Source: Myxococcales bacterium | GTDB taxonomy: Bacteria; Myxococcota_A; Bradymonadia; UBA7976; UBA1532 | Direction of reading: 5' to 3' | Length of the DNA: 64,000 nucleotides | NCBI GenBank assembly: GCA_020633435.1 | Contig: JACKDP010000007.1 | Coordinates: 310,001-374,000, forward strand | Shown: positions 36,395 to 48,262 of the stretch, one piece after another | How the letters are laid out: each line of letters starts with the position of its first letter | Position numbering within the stretch: position 1 is the stretch's first letter | The notes under the pieces: generated by a model | The model's database searches: none | What the model was told of the DNA's origin: nothing | Seen by the model: the letters and a program-made list of their open reading frames with translations, nothing else | Made by a program: the position numbers and the translations under genes

Positions 36395-37003
36395 TCAGTC
36401 CTTGTACTTGACCGAGCAGCCGTAGGGCTGGGTGCGGGCCATGGCCACGGCGCTCTTGGCCAGCACCGCCGGCACGGCCGCGTCCACGTAGTTGACCTTC
36501 TCGGCTTTGTCACCGAAGGGGTCGTCGTCGATGGCGCCGCGGTAGGCGACCTTGCCCTCGGGATCCACCACGAACATGTCGGGGGTGGTGCGGGCCCCGT
36601 ACTGGTGGCCCACCGCGCCGTCGTGGTCGTCGAGGACGGCGTAGGCCAGGCTCTCGGCCGCCACGAAAGCCTTGTTGGCCGCCTGATCGGCGTAGTGCGT
36701 GGAGTTGATGGCCAGCCAGACCACCTCCTTGCCCGCGAACTTCTCGGACAGGGTCTTCATCGTCTTGGCCTGGTAGTGGCGCTTCACGAAGGGGCAGTCG
36801 GGGTTGACCCACTCCAGCACCACCACCTTGCCCTTCTGCTCGGCCAGGGTGTGCACCTTCCCGTCAGAGCCGGTGAGGGAGAAGGCCGGCGCCTCCTGCC
36901 CCGGCTCGGGCCCGGGGGTGCGGGGGCCGGCGGCCAGGGCCAGGGCGGGGGAGAGCAGCAGCGACAGGGTGGCGCCGAGGCGCAGGCGGCGGGTGAGCGT
37001 CAT
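36395..37003 (-). CDS. Exported thioredoxin-like (AhpC/TSA-type redoxin) protein
   Basis: 202 residues from MTLTRRLRLGATL, with GGAGG 10 bases upstream. Signal peptide (about 1-25), then a thioredoxin fold: PGQEAPAFSLTGSDGKVHTL, KVVVLEWVNPDCPFVKRHY and a cis-Pro region TTPDMFVVDPEGKVAYRG. Only one Cys is in the active-site position (DCPFV, not CXXC), as in the family of exported redoxins with WVNPDCPFVK; a second Cys (YGCSVKY) is near the C-terminus. Probably a peroxiredoxin-like or thiol-disulfide protein of the periplasm. Reading the frame further upstream runs into tRNA-Phe, which is an artefact and excludes an earlier start. Confidence 0.87.
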   Translation of the reverse strand: MTLTRRLRLGATLSLLLSPALALAAGPRTPGPEPGQEAPAFSLTGSDGKVHTLAEQKGKVVVLEWVNPDCPFVKRHYQAKTMKTLSEKFAGKEVVWLAINSTHYADQAANKAFVAAESLAYAVLDDHDGAVGHQYGARTTPDMFVVDPEGKVAYRGAIDDDPFGDKAEKVNYVDAAVPAVLAKSAVAMARTQPYGCSVKYKD

Positions 37004-37075
37004 CCGGGGGACCTCCTCTGGTTGCCCGGAGAGGATGCCCCGGACCGGCGCCGGTCGCGACCCCGGAAAAAAGGA

Positions 37076-37104
37076 TTGACCGCGCCTCGAACTGGTGGCA
37101 CCTT
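37076..37104 (+). promoter_or_regulatory. Probable tRNA-Phe promoter
   Basis: TTGACC at 37076-37081 is a near-perfect -35. A weak -10, CACCTT at 37099-37104, follows after 17 bases and keeps the conserved A2 and T6. A start near 37112 would be just ahead of the tRNA at 37120. Confidence 0.45.
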
Positions 37105-37119
37105 GCCCAGCGCTCGTGA

Positions 37120-37192
<73 letters not shown>

Positions 37193-37196
37193 CTTC

Positions 37197-37229
37197 AAAC
37201 CCGCCAGACCCCGGTCCGGCGGGTTTTTT
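37197..37229 (+). terminator. Intrinsic terminator after tRNA-Phe
   Basis: A strong hairpin follows the tRNA directly: CCCGCC pairs with GGCGGG and an inner GACC with GGTC around a CC loop, then six T at 37224-37229. A flanking AAA upstream can pair with the T run. Confidence 0.9.
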
Positions 37230-37387
37230 GTTGCCCGCGATCCGGCCCCGCCCGGCTCGCCCGGCCGGCCTGCCGCCTGCCCGCCAGCATCCGGGTTGCG
37301 ACCCCTGTAGGTCGCTGCTATTCGGTGACGAGGCAGGCGCTGCCTCCCCGCAGCTCGCGTGGCCAGTCGCCTGCGGCAAGGACCTTC

Positions 37388-40225
37388 ATGAACATGCGAG
37401 CACTCGCGATGGCCGGGGTCGCCGTCGTCACGCTCCTCCTCCTCGCCTGTGAGGACGACCGCCCGACGCCGGCGCCCGGGTGGTCAGTGGTCGCCGCGGA
37501 GCTCGACGAGGCGCTGCTCTCCGTCACGGGCACCGCGGCCAGCGATGTGTGGGCGGTCGGGGCCGACCAGGGCGCGGGCCCGCTGGTCCTGCACTACGAC
37601 GGGGCCGCGTGGTCGCGGATCCCGACGGGGCACCGCGGCCACCTCTGGTGGGCCCACGCCCTCGCGCCGGACGATGTCTTCGTGGGTGGCGCGAGCGGTG
37701 CCATCCTGCGCTGGGATGGCCAGGCGTTCGCGCGGATGGACACGCCTGGCCTCGGCCGGCAGACGGTGTTCGGGATCTGGGGCTCCGCGCCCGATCGGGT
37801 CTACGCGGTCGGCAGCTTCGCCGGGCGCGCGGGCTTCATCTGGCGCTGGGACGGCGCGCGCTGGCGAGAGCTCGAGGTCCCGCGGGACGTCCCGCTCGCG
37901 CCCAATGGCGACTGGCCGGGCTTCTTCAAGGTCTGGGGCGACGACGGCGGCCGCGTGTGGGTCGTGGGCGCGCGCGGGCTCGTGCTGCGCTCCGACGACG
38001 GCGAGGCCTTCGAGGTGGTCGAGAGCGGCGTCGACTCGGCGCTCTTCACGGTCGCTGGCGAGGGCGCCGAGGTGGTGATGGTCGGCGGCACGTCCAACTG
38101 CACCCTGCTGGAGGGCCGGGACGGCGCGCTGGTCGACCGCACGCCCGAGCGCATGCCGTTGCTGCAGGGCGTCGCGCTGGCCGGCGGGCAGGCCTGGGCC
38201 TCGGGCGCCCAGGGCGTGATGCTGCGCCGCGACGCCGGGGCCTGGGTGCGGGTCGACCACGGCCTCGACCTCGCCGTGCAGTCCCTCCACGCGGTGTGGA
38301 TCGATCCGGGCGGCGGCGTCTGGTCGGTGGGCGGCGATGTGCTCGACCCCAGCCTCCGGGCCGGGGCGATCATCCACCGCGGCCCGGCGGTGCCGCGCTT
38401 CGAGGTCGCGCCGACGCCGCCTGACGGCGTGGTGGACGCCGGGGTGCCGCCCCCGGCGGTCTGCCCCGACGAGGCGGTGGATCCGGCTGGCCCCGAGCAG
38501 AGCATCGCGCGGCGCTGGAACGAGCTCCTGCTCGACGCCATCCGCCGCGACATCCCCCGCCCGGGCGTGCATGCCCGCAATCTCTTTCATGTTTCCGCCG
38601 CGATGTGGGACGCCTGGGCGGCCTACGACGCCGTGGCCGACGGCGTCTTCGTGCGGGAGCGGGTGGGCGCCGAGGACGTGGCCGCCGCACGCGAGACCGC
38701 CATCAGCTACGCCGCCTACCGGGTCCTGGCCCACCGCTACGACGCCAGCCGGGCGGCGAAGCCGGGCTCCGGGGTGTCCCAGGCGTGCTTCCGCGCGTTC
38801 ATGGGTCGGCTCGGCCTCGACCCCGACGACGCCACCGAGGTCGGCGACTCCGCGGTCGCGCTGGGCAACCGCATCGGCAGCCGCGTCGTCGCCCTGAACG
38901 CCGACGACGGCGCCAACGAGGGCGCGAACTACGCCGACACGACCGGCTGGATGGCCATGAACCCACCCCTCGTCGTCGACGACCCGCGCATCACGTTGCC
39001 GTTCCCCTCGTTCTGGCAGCAGATCAACATCGCCGAGGCCGCCACCCAGAACGGCATCATCGTGGAGAGCGGCATCCAGGGGTACATCGGCGCGCACTGG
39101 GGCGAGGTGCGGCCCTTCGCCGTCCAGGACCGGCGGCCCGACGGGCTCTACCTCGATCCGGGCACGCCGCCCGTGTTCGACGACCCGGCCATGCCGGACT
39201 GGGTGGTGCAGATGGTGCGGCTCGAGGCCGATCTCGCCGTCGATCCCGGCCGGACGCTCGACATCTCCCCCGGCGGCTACGGCAACAACACCCTCGGCAC
39301 CAACGACGGCGCCGGTCACGCGGTCAACCCGGTGACGGGCGCCCCCTACGCGCCCAACATCGTCCCGCTCGGGGACTTCGGGCGGGTGCTCGCCGAGCAC
39401 TGGGCCGACGGCCCCCGCTCCGAGACGCCGCCCGGCCACTGGAACACCATCGCCAACTACGTCACCGACCACCCCGAGCACCGCCGCTGCCTGTTCGGCG
39501 ATCCCGACTGCCTCTCGGGCGCCACGCCCGAGCTCGACCCGCTCGAGTGGGACGTCAAGACGTACCTCGCGATCAACGGCGCGGTGCACGACGCGGCCAT
39601 CGTGGCGTGGGGCACGAAGCGGACGTTCTCGGGGCCCCGGCCCATCTCCCTCGTCCGCTCCATGGCCCAGGAGGGCACGCTGCCCCTGGTGCCCGGCCTG
39701 ATCGAGCGCATCACCCCGGAGTCGTCGGCCCCCGGCCAGCGCCACGCCCACCTGGCGCCCTTCGTCGGGCAGATCGCGGTGCTCGCGTGGCCCGGCGAGC
39801 CCGGCGACCGCGACCTGGACACGACAGCGATCCAGTGGATCCGCGGGGTGGACTGGGTGCCGTACCAGCGGCGCACGTTCGTCACCCCCGGCTTCCCGGG
39901 CTATGTGTCCGGCCACAGCACCTTCAGCCGCGCGGCGGCCGAGGTCCTCGCCGCCCTCGACGGTGATCCCTGGTTCCCCGGGGGCCTGGGCGAGTTCGTG
40001 GCCCGCCCGCAGGACTACCTCGTCTTCGAGGCCGGGCCGAGCGTCGAGGTCCGCCTGCAGTGGGGCACCTACTACGACGCCGCCGACCAGGCGGGGCAGT
40101 CACGCCTCTACGGGGGCATCCACATCCAGCCGGACGACTTTGGCGGGCGGGTGCTCGGCCGGGAGGTCGGCCTGCGCGCCGTCGAGCGCGCCCGCGCCTT
40201 CTTCGACGGCAGCGCCGTGCCCTGA
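37388..40225 (+). CDS. Lipoprotein: N-terminal beta-propeller fused to vanadium-haloperoxidase-like domain
   Basis: 945 residues from the ATG at 37388 (AAGGA 5 bases upstream). Lipoprotein signal ending LLLLAC. Residues about 30-335 form propeller-like repeats with VWAVGADQ, VYAVGSF and VWVVGARG cores followed by W-rich strands. From about 370 a helical PAP2/vanadium-haloperoxidase-type domain begins: TKRTFSGPRPISLVR holds the Lys and Arg-Pro site, GYVSGHSTFSRA the SGH site, and SRLYGGIHIQPDDFGG the last Arg/His site, so the vanadate/phosphate pocket looks complete. Such enzymes oxidise halides with peroxide or hydrolyse phosphates. It would act on the outer face of a membrane. It is 158 bases past the tRNA terminator with no operon partner. 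Confidence 0.82.
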   Translation: MNMRALAMAGVAVVTLLLLACEDDRPTPAPGWSVVAAELDEALLSVTGTAASDVWAVGADQGAGPLVLHYDGAAWSRIPTGHRGHLWWAHALAPDDVFVGGASGAILRWDGQAFARMDTPGLGRQTVFGIWGSAPDRVYAVGSFAGRAGFIWRWDGARWRELEVPRDVPLAPNGDWPGFFKVWGDDGGRVWVVGARGLVLRSDDGEAFEVVESGVDSALFTVAGEGAEVVMVGGTSNCTLLEGRDGALVDRTPERMPLLQGVALAGGQAWASGAQGVMLRRDAGAWVRVDHGLDLAVQSLHAVWIDPGGGVWSVGGDVLDPSLRAGAIIHRGPAVPRFEVAPTPPDGVVDAGVPPPAVCPDEAVDPAGPEQSIARRWNELLLDAIRRDIPRPGVHARNLFHVSAAMWDAWAAYDAVADGVFVRERVGAEDVAAARETAISYAAYRVLAHRYDASRAAKPGSGVSQACFRAFMGRLGLDPDDATEVGDSAVALGNRIGSRVVALNADDGANEGANYADTTGWMAMNPPLVVDDPRITLPFPSFWQQINIAEAATQNGIIVESGIQGYIGAHWGEVRPFAVQDRRPDGLYLDPGTPPVFDDPAMPDWVVQMVRLEADLAVDPGRTLDISPGGYGNNTLGTNDGAGHAVNPVTGAPYAPNIVPLGDFGRVLAEHWADGPRSETPPGHWNTIANYVTDHPEHRRCLFGDPDCLSGATPELDPLEWDVKTYLAINGAVHDAAIVAWGTKRTFSGPRPISLVRSMAQEGTLPLVPGLIERITPESSAPGQRHAHLAPFVGQIAVLAWPGEPGDRDLDTTAIQWIRGVDWVPYQRRTFVTPGFPGYVSGHSTFSRAAAEVLAALDGDPWFPGGLGEFVARPQDYLVFEAGPSVEVRLQWGTYYDAADQAGQSRLYGGIHIQPDDFGGRVLGREVGLRAVERARAFFDGSAVP

Positions 40226-40298
40226 GCCCCGCACCCCCGTCCGGCGCCGCCAGGCCGCCTGGGGCGGGGCGTTGGTCGATTTCCGTTGATCGCCCTCC

Positions 40299-40322
40299 GA
40301 GTAAGTAAGTAATCACTCACTC
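40299..40322. promoter_or_regulatory. Operator-like inverted repeat immediately before the tetR start
   Basis: A 24-bp imperfect palindrome: left half GAGTAAGTAAGT and right half AATCACTCACTC, 9 of 12 positions symmetric. It ends one base before the ATG at 40323 and occupies the place of a ribosome-binding site, so bound repressor would block both transcription and translation. The half-site GAGT(A/G)AG recurs at 40975-40994, supporting autoregulation by the TetR protein. Confidence 0.68.
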
Positions 40323-40931
40323 ATGTCCAGGCCGATCCAGTACGACCACGAAGAGCTGCTCGCCTCCCTGCGCGCCACGTTCGTCGAGCTTGGCCCGGGG
40401 GCGTCGACCGCCGAGCTGGCCCGGCGGGCCGGCGTCAGCGAGGGCACGCTCTTCAAGCGCTTTGGCTGCAAGCGGGTGCTCTTCGCCCGGGCGATGCAGC
40501 TCCCCGTCACGGACGAGGAGGACTGGTTCACCGCCCTCCTCGGCCGCGCCGGCAAGGGGAGCGTGCAGGAGAACCTGGAGATCCTGGCCCGGGCCGTCCT
40601 GGAGCACATGCTGCAGGTCGTGCCCGTGATGCTGATGACCTTCGCCCACTCCGGCCTGACCGACCGCGACCTGCGGGCGGTGCTGGGGGAGGAGGAGGCC
40701 CTGCCGCTCCAGGTGCGCCGCCGCGTCGGCGCCTACTTCGCGGCCGAGATGGACCTGGGCCGCATGCGCCGGGTGGACGCCCGGATGATGGCCAACATGT
40801 TCCTGGGGACGCTGACCGATCGGGCCATGCGCAGCCAGCACGCCGACGTGCTCCTCGACGAGACCGACGACTTCGATCGGTTCGTTCAGACCCTCGCGCG
40901 GACGCTGACCGACCTCACCAGACTGGATTGA
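40323..40931 (+). CDS. TetR-family repressor of the efflux operon
   Basis: 202 residues. The N-terminal TetR helix-turn-helix reads STAELARRAGVSEGTLFKRF (about residues 27-46), followed by KRVLFARAM. The C-terminal ligand domain is all-helical and variable. It is on the same strand as and 37 bases upstream of the tolC-adaptor-RND genes, the usual place for a drug-efflux repressor. Matching palindromes flank it: one just before its own ATG and one across the start of the tolC gene. There is no Shine-Dalgarno between the palindrome and the ATG, so translation may be leaderless. Confidence 0.92.
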   Translation: MSRPIQYDHEELLASLRATFVELGPGASTAELARRAGVSEGTLFKRFGCKRVLFARAMQLPVTDEEDWFTALLGRAGKGSVQENLEILARAVLEHMLQVVPVMLMTFAHSGLTDRDLRAVLGEEEALPLQVRRRVGAYFAAEMDLGRMRRVDARMMANMFLGTLTDRAMRSQHADVLLDETDDFDRFVQTLARTLTDLTRLD

Positions 40932-40994
40932 CACAGAGGATTCCTGAAGAAATGCACGGGGTTGTGTCATGTTAATGAGTAAGCGCTCACTCAT
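40928..40994 (+). promoter_or_regulatory. Efflux operon control region: -35 box and operator palindrome
   Basis: A consensus TTGACA at 40928-40933 overlaps the tetR stop; the matching -10 is poor (AATGCA-like at about 40951). The palindrome at 40975-40994 has halves ATGAGTAAGC and GCTCACTCAT, symmetric at 9 of 10 positions, and covers the first codons of the tolC-type gene. A seven-codon frame (ATG at 40952, stop 40973-40975) overlaps the gene start and might be a leader peptide. Confidence 0.5.
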
Positions 40995-42546
40995 CGCAGC
41001 GGGCCTGCTGGTGCCGGCCCTGGCGCTCGGCCAGGCGCGCGGGCCGACGTCGCCGCTGGATCAGCCGGAGGTGCTCCCCCCACCGGCGGCCGTGGCGGCG
41101 CCGGTGTCGGCCGAGGCCGCGCCCCCGCCGGCGCCGCTGGAGGCCGCCCCCCTCGTCCTCTCGGCGAAGGTGCCGCTGGATCTGCCCGAGCTGCTGCCCC
41201 CCGGGGTGCTCCAGGAGACGGGCCTGACCGTGGGCGAGGCCGCGCGCCGCGCGAGCGAGCGCGCGCTGTCGGTGCAGCGCGCCGGGGCCGGCCGCCGGGC
41301 CGCGGAGGAGGGCGTCCGGGCCACGAAGCTGGGCTTCCTGCCTCGCATCCAGGCGTCGGCCCGCTACACCCGGCTGTCCGACGTCGATCCGAGCACCCTG
41401 CCCATGTTCGACACGCCCGGCTGCCTGCAGGACCTGGCCGGCTGCCAGGCCGATCCCCGAGCCTTCACCCGCGACGTGGTGCTGCAGACGCCCATCCTCG
41501 ACCAGCTCGCCCTGCACGCCCAGGCGGGCCTGACGCTGACCGACCTCATCGGCTACCAGCGCCTGCAGCTCGACGCCGCCGAGGCGGATCTGCAGGCGGC
41601 CACGCTCTCGGGGCAGGTGGCGCGGGACGAGGCGGCCCTGGCGGGCATCGCGGCGTTCTACGAGGTGGTCCGGGCCCGCGCCCAGCTCGCCCTGGCCCGG
41701 GACGCTCAGGCCATCGCGGGCCGGCGGCTGGCGGAGGCCGAGGCCCGCCGCGCGGGCGGCCTCACCACGGACGCCGACGCGCTCGCCGTGCAGGCCCAGG
41801 TCGCCGGCGTGGCCCGCCTGGTCGCCCTGGCTACCGGCCGCGCCGTCGTGGCCGACGCCAACCTGCGGGATCTGCTGGAGATTCCCCCCGAGGAGGCCGT
41901 CCTGCTGGCTGGCGACCTGGCCGGCCCGCCCCCGGCCCCCGCCGACGTCGAGGCGCTGCTCGCCAGCCGCCCGGTGGCCGGCCGCCCCGACGTCGCCGCC
42001 GCCCGCGCCCGTCACACGGCGACCCGCGCCCGGGCCGACGCCGACGGCACCCGCGCCTGGCCGGCTCTCACCGTCAGCGTGAACGTCGACGAGGCCCAGC
42101 CCAACACCCGCATCTTCCCCCAGCGGGAGGAGTTCGCGACGACGTGGGACGCCTCGGTGGTGCTGTCGTGGTCGCTGGACGGGGCCCTCATCGCGAGCGC
42201 CCGCGCCGACCAGCAGCGCGCGGTGGCCGATGAGCAGGCGCTGGCCGCCCGCGACCTCAGCCAGGCCCTCGAGCGCGGCGTCCGCCAGGCGCGCGTGGGC
42301 CTGCTGGCCGCGCTGGCCGGCGTCGAGGCCCAGCAGGTCGCCACCGCGACGGCGGCCGAGCGCGCCCGCCTGATGACCACGCGCCGCGAGGCCGGGCTGG
42401 CCACCGAGACCGATCGCCTCGACGCGGACTCCGCGTTCCTCTCTGCTCGCCTGGGCCTCGTCGACGCCCTCGTCGACGCCTGGCTCGCCCACGCCCGCCT
42501 GCAGCGCGCGCTGGGCAACTCCGACCTCATCGCGAACGGGACCTGA
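40969..42546 (+). CDS. TolC-family outer-membrane efflux channel
   Basis: 525 residues from the ATG at 40969. Signal peptide (MLMSKRSLIAAGLLVPALAL), an Ala/Pro-rich linker of about 45 residues, then the two helical-barrel repeats of outer-membrane efflux proteins; the first begins LTVGEAARRASERALSVQRA and the second contains RPDVAAARARHTATRARADA. The protein would form the outer-membrane and periplasmic duct of the tripartite pump. It is first in the operon, directly ahead of the adaptor gene. GGGG lies 7 bases upstream of this ATG; the in-frame ATG at 40975 has no better site. Confidence 0.92.
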   Translation: MLMSKRSLIAAGLLVPALALGQARGPTSPLDQPEVLPPPAAVAAPVSAEAAPPPAPLEAAPLVLSAKVPLDLPELLPPGVLQETGLTVGEAARRASERALSVQRAGAGRRAAEEGVRATKLGFLPRIQASARYTRLSDVDPSTLPMFDTPGCLQDLAGCQADPRAFTRDVVLQTPILDQLALHAQAGLTLTDLIGYQRLQLDAAEADLQAATLSGQVARDEAALAGIAAFYEVVRARAQLALARDAQAIAGRRLAEAEARRAGGLTTDADALAVQAQVAGVARLVALATGRAVVADANLRDLLEIPPEEAVLLAGDLAGPPPAPADVEALLASRPVAGRPDVAAARARHTATRARADADGTRAWPALTVSVNVDEAQPNTRIFPQREEFATTWDASVVLSWSLDGALIASARADQQRAVADEQALAARDLSQALERGVRQARVGLLAALAGVEAQQVATATAAERARLMTTRREAGLATETDRLDADSAFLSARLGLVDALVDAWLAHARLQRALGNSDLIANGT

Positions 42547-42547
42547 C

Positions 42548-43809
42548 ATGAACACCCGCCCCTTCGGCCCCTCGCTGCGGGCCCCCTCGCGCCGGTCGGA
42601 CGTCCGCCCGGCGGGCCTCGCCCTCCGCACCCTCGTCGTCGTCGCGGCGCTGGTCGGCCTCAGCGGCTGCCACCAGGCCGAGGCCACGGCCCAGGCCGCC
42701 GCGCCCCCCTCCGCGGCGCCGGTCGCCGTGACCACCACGCCGGTGCGCGCCACCCAGGTGGCCGACCGGCTCGACCTGGACGGCACCCTCGAGGCCCGCC
42801 GGCACGCCCGCGTCTCCCCCCGCATCAGCGGCCACGTCGCCGAGGTGAAGGTGGAGCGCGGCAGCGTGGTGAAGGCCGGCGACCCCCTGGTGGTGCTGCG
42901 AGCCGACGACTTCACGCTGGCCGCCCGCGCCGCCCGCGCCCGCGTGGAGGCCCAGCGCCAGCAGCTCGGCGGCAAGCGCGGCGTCGACCAGGTGCCCGAG
43001 GTGGTGGCCGCCCGCCTCGACTGGGAGAGCGCCCGCGACTACCTGGCCCGCGTCGAGCCGGTGCACCAGAAGGGCGCCATGGACGACCTGGCCTTCGAGC
43101 AGGCCCAGCGCCGCGAGGCGGTGACCCAGGCCATGTACACGGCCGCGCGGCAGCGGGCCCAGGCCGGCTTCGCCCAGCTCACCGCGCTGTCGGCCGAGGC
43201 CGATCTGCGGGCCAGCGACGCCGAGAAGACGGTGGTGGCCGCGCCCTTCGCCGGGGTGGTGGTGGCCCGCCACGCCGAGGTCGGCGAGTTCGTCGGGCCC
43301 CAGACGCCGGTGGTGGAGCTGGTGGACGCCAGCGAGCTGCGCCTCGTCCTCGACGTGCCCGAGCGGTCCGCCGCCCAGGTCCGCGTCGGCCAGAAGGCGA
43401 CCATCACGGTCGACGGCTCGGGCGCGGTGCGCACGGGGACGGTCGAGTACCTCGCCGGCGCCCTCGATCCGAGCCGGCGCACGCTGACCATCGAGGTGGT
43501 GGTGCCGAACGCCGACGGCGAGATCCGCCCCGGCCACTTCGCGCGCGCCGGCCTCGACCTCGGCAGCGCCCAGGACGCCGTGGAGGTGCCGGCCACCGCC
43601 CTCACCCAGCGCGCCGGCGTGCACCGCATCTACCGGGTGCGCGACGGCAAGGCCGAGGCCGAGATCGTCCAGATCGTCGAGCGCCGCGGCGACGACCTGG
43701 TGATCGAGGGGGCGCTGAAGGGCGGCGACGACGTGGTGGTGGCCCCGTCCGGCGCCGTCGCCGACGGGGTGCGGGTGACGTCGGCGCCGGCCGACAAGGC
43801 GGGTGTGCC

Positions 43810-43813
<4 letters not shown>
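42548..43813 (+). CDS. RND efflux periplasmic adaptor (membrane fusion protein)
   Basis: 421 residues, start 1 base after the tolC-type stop codon. A hydrophobic segment ends in LVGLSGC, a lipobox typical of MexA/AcrA-type adaptors. Lipoyl/barrel-sandwich halves flank a helical hairpin: ISGHVAEVKVERGSVVKAGD near residue 95, then AAPFAGVVVARHAEVGEFVG near 235. A beta-barrel domain and a membrane-proximal domain complete it. It bridges the inner-membrane pump and the TolC channel. The stop overlaps the pump start as GTGA. Confidence 0.94.
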
Positions 43814-47016
<3,203 letters not shown>

Positions 47017-47068
47017 GCTCGCCGCGGACCCCGCCCGCCTGCTATGGTTTTCGTGGCAGGAGGCTCTC

Positions 47069-48256
47069 ATGAAGCGACTTCTTCCGGCGGTGGCGCTCAC
47101 GCCGTGCCTCCTGGGCGGGGCGGCGTGGGCGAACGCCAGCGGCGCGGCTGTCTATGTCTCGCTGATCTTCGGGGCCGGGGACGAGGGCTGGGGCGTCGAC
47201 CTCGGCTGGGGGGCGGAGCTGCACGTCACGTTCCCCCTCGACGAGCTCCCCCAGACCGAGTGCCACCCCGCCCGGGCGATCACGTCGGCCACCGGGCCGT
47301 TCCTGCGCCTCGCGTTCCGGGGCCTGGAGCCGCGGGTGTTCGGCGGGCTCTACTACGGCCACGAGGCCGGCGCCGGCACGCTCGGCGGGGAGCTGGGCCT
47401 GGGCGCTGTCTTCGATGGGCCCGGCCCCTCCCTCGGGTTGCTGACCCAGCTCGTCGCGTCGGGATCGGACTTCGAGGGCTTCCTGGGCGCCGACTGGCTC
47501 GCCCCGGCGGTCGAGCTGGGCGTCGGGGCCACGGCGGGCGACCGGCTCGGCTTCATCGAAGCGTCTTGCATCGTCGGCCGACCCTGCCGCTCAGCGGAGG
47601 GCGCCCTGCTCGCCCCGCCGACGGCGGCCCCGCTGGGGGACGCGGTCCTGGACCGCTGGGCGGCGGCGGCGGCGGCCGAGGGGGCGTCCATCGCCGCCTT
47701 CTGGCAGCTCGCGCTGGATCTGCAGGCCCTCGGAGCCCCGCCCGCGCTGGTGGCGCGCGCGCTCCAGGCGGCGGACGACGAGGTCCACCACACGGCCCTG
47801 TGCGCGGGGGTCATCGCGCAGCTCGGCGGTACGCCGCCCGCGCTGGCGCTCCCGGTGCGCCTGCGCGCGCCCCTGGCCGGCGCGGCGGGGCTGGCCCGGC
47901 TCGCCGCCGAGAGCTACGTGGATGGGTGCCTGGGGGAGGGGCGGGCCGCCGCCGAGGCCGCCCTCGCGGCGCGCCTCGCTCGCCACCCGGGGGCCCGCGC
48001 TGCCCAGCGCCGCATCGCCCGGGACGAGGCCGCCCACGCTCGGCTCGGCTGGGATGTGCTGGCCTGGGCCGTCGGGCGAGGGGGGCTGCAGCGGCAGGTC
48101 GCCGCGCTGCGGGATGCGCGGGGGGAGGCGGTCTCGCCGATCGAGGTCCCGCCGAGCGCCGTGGATCAGGGCCAGCTCCCCAACGGGCTCCTCGCCGAGG
48201 TCGCCGCGCGCCACGCGGTCGCGGCGCGGGCCCGGCTCGACCGGCTGCTGGCCTGA
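47069..48256 (+). CDS. Signal-peptide protein with C-terminal ferritin-like diiron domain
   Basis: 395 residues, AGGAGG 5 bases before the ATG. Signal peptide (about 1-22). Residues about 23-180 are Gly-rich beta strands (GWGVDLGWGAELHVTF; VFGGLYYGHEAGAGTLGGEL) resembling a small outer-membrane-barrel or lipid-binding fold. From about 190 on the protein is helical: Glu in AAAEGASIAAFW, ExxH in DDEVHHTAL, Glu in LAAESYVDG and a second ExxH in RDEAAHARLGW, the ligand set of ferritin-like diiron proteins. Iron binding or oxidation outside the cytoplasm is likely; the combination with a beta domain is unusual. Confidence 0.65.
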   Translation: MKRLLPAVALTPCLLGGAAWANASGAAVYVSLIFGAGDEGWGVDLGWGAELHVTFPLDELPQTECHPARAITSATGPFLRLAFRGLEPRVFGGLYYGHEAGAGTLGGELGLGAVFDGPGPSLGLLTQLVASGSDFEGFLGADWLAPAVELGVGATAGDRLGFIEASCIVGRPCRSAEGALLAPPTAAPLGDAVLDRWAAAAAAEGASIAAFWQLALDLQALGAPPALVARALQAADDEVHHTALCAGVIAQLGGTPPALALPVRLRAPLAGAAGLARLAAESYVDGCLGEGRAAAEAALAARLARHPGARAAQRRIARDEAAHARLGWDVLAWAVGRGGLQRQVAALRDARGEAVSPIEVPPSAVDQGQLPNGLLAEVAARHAVAARARLDRLLA

Positions 48257-48262
48257 CGCCGG

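Noticed and set aside
40226..40270. GC-rich inverted repeat after the haloperoxidase-like gene
   Set aside because: GCCCCGC...GGGGCGGGGC could pair but has an internal loop and no T run, so it is not a convincing terminator.
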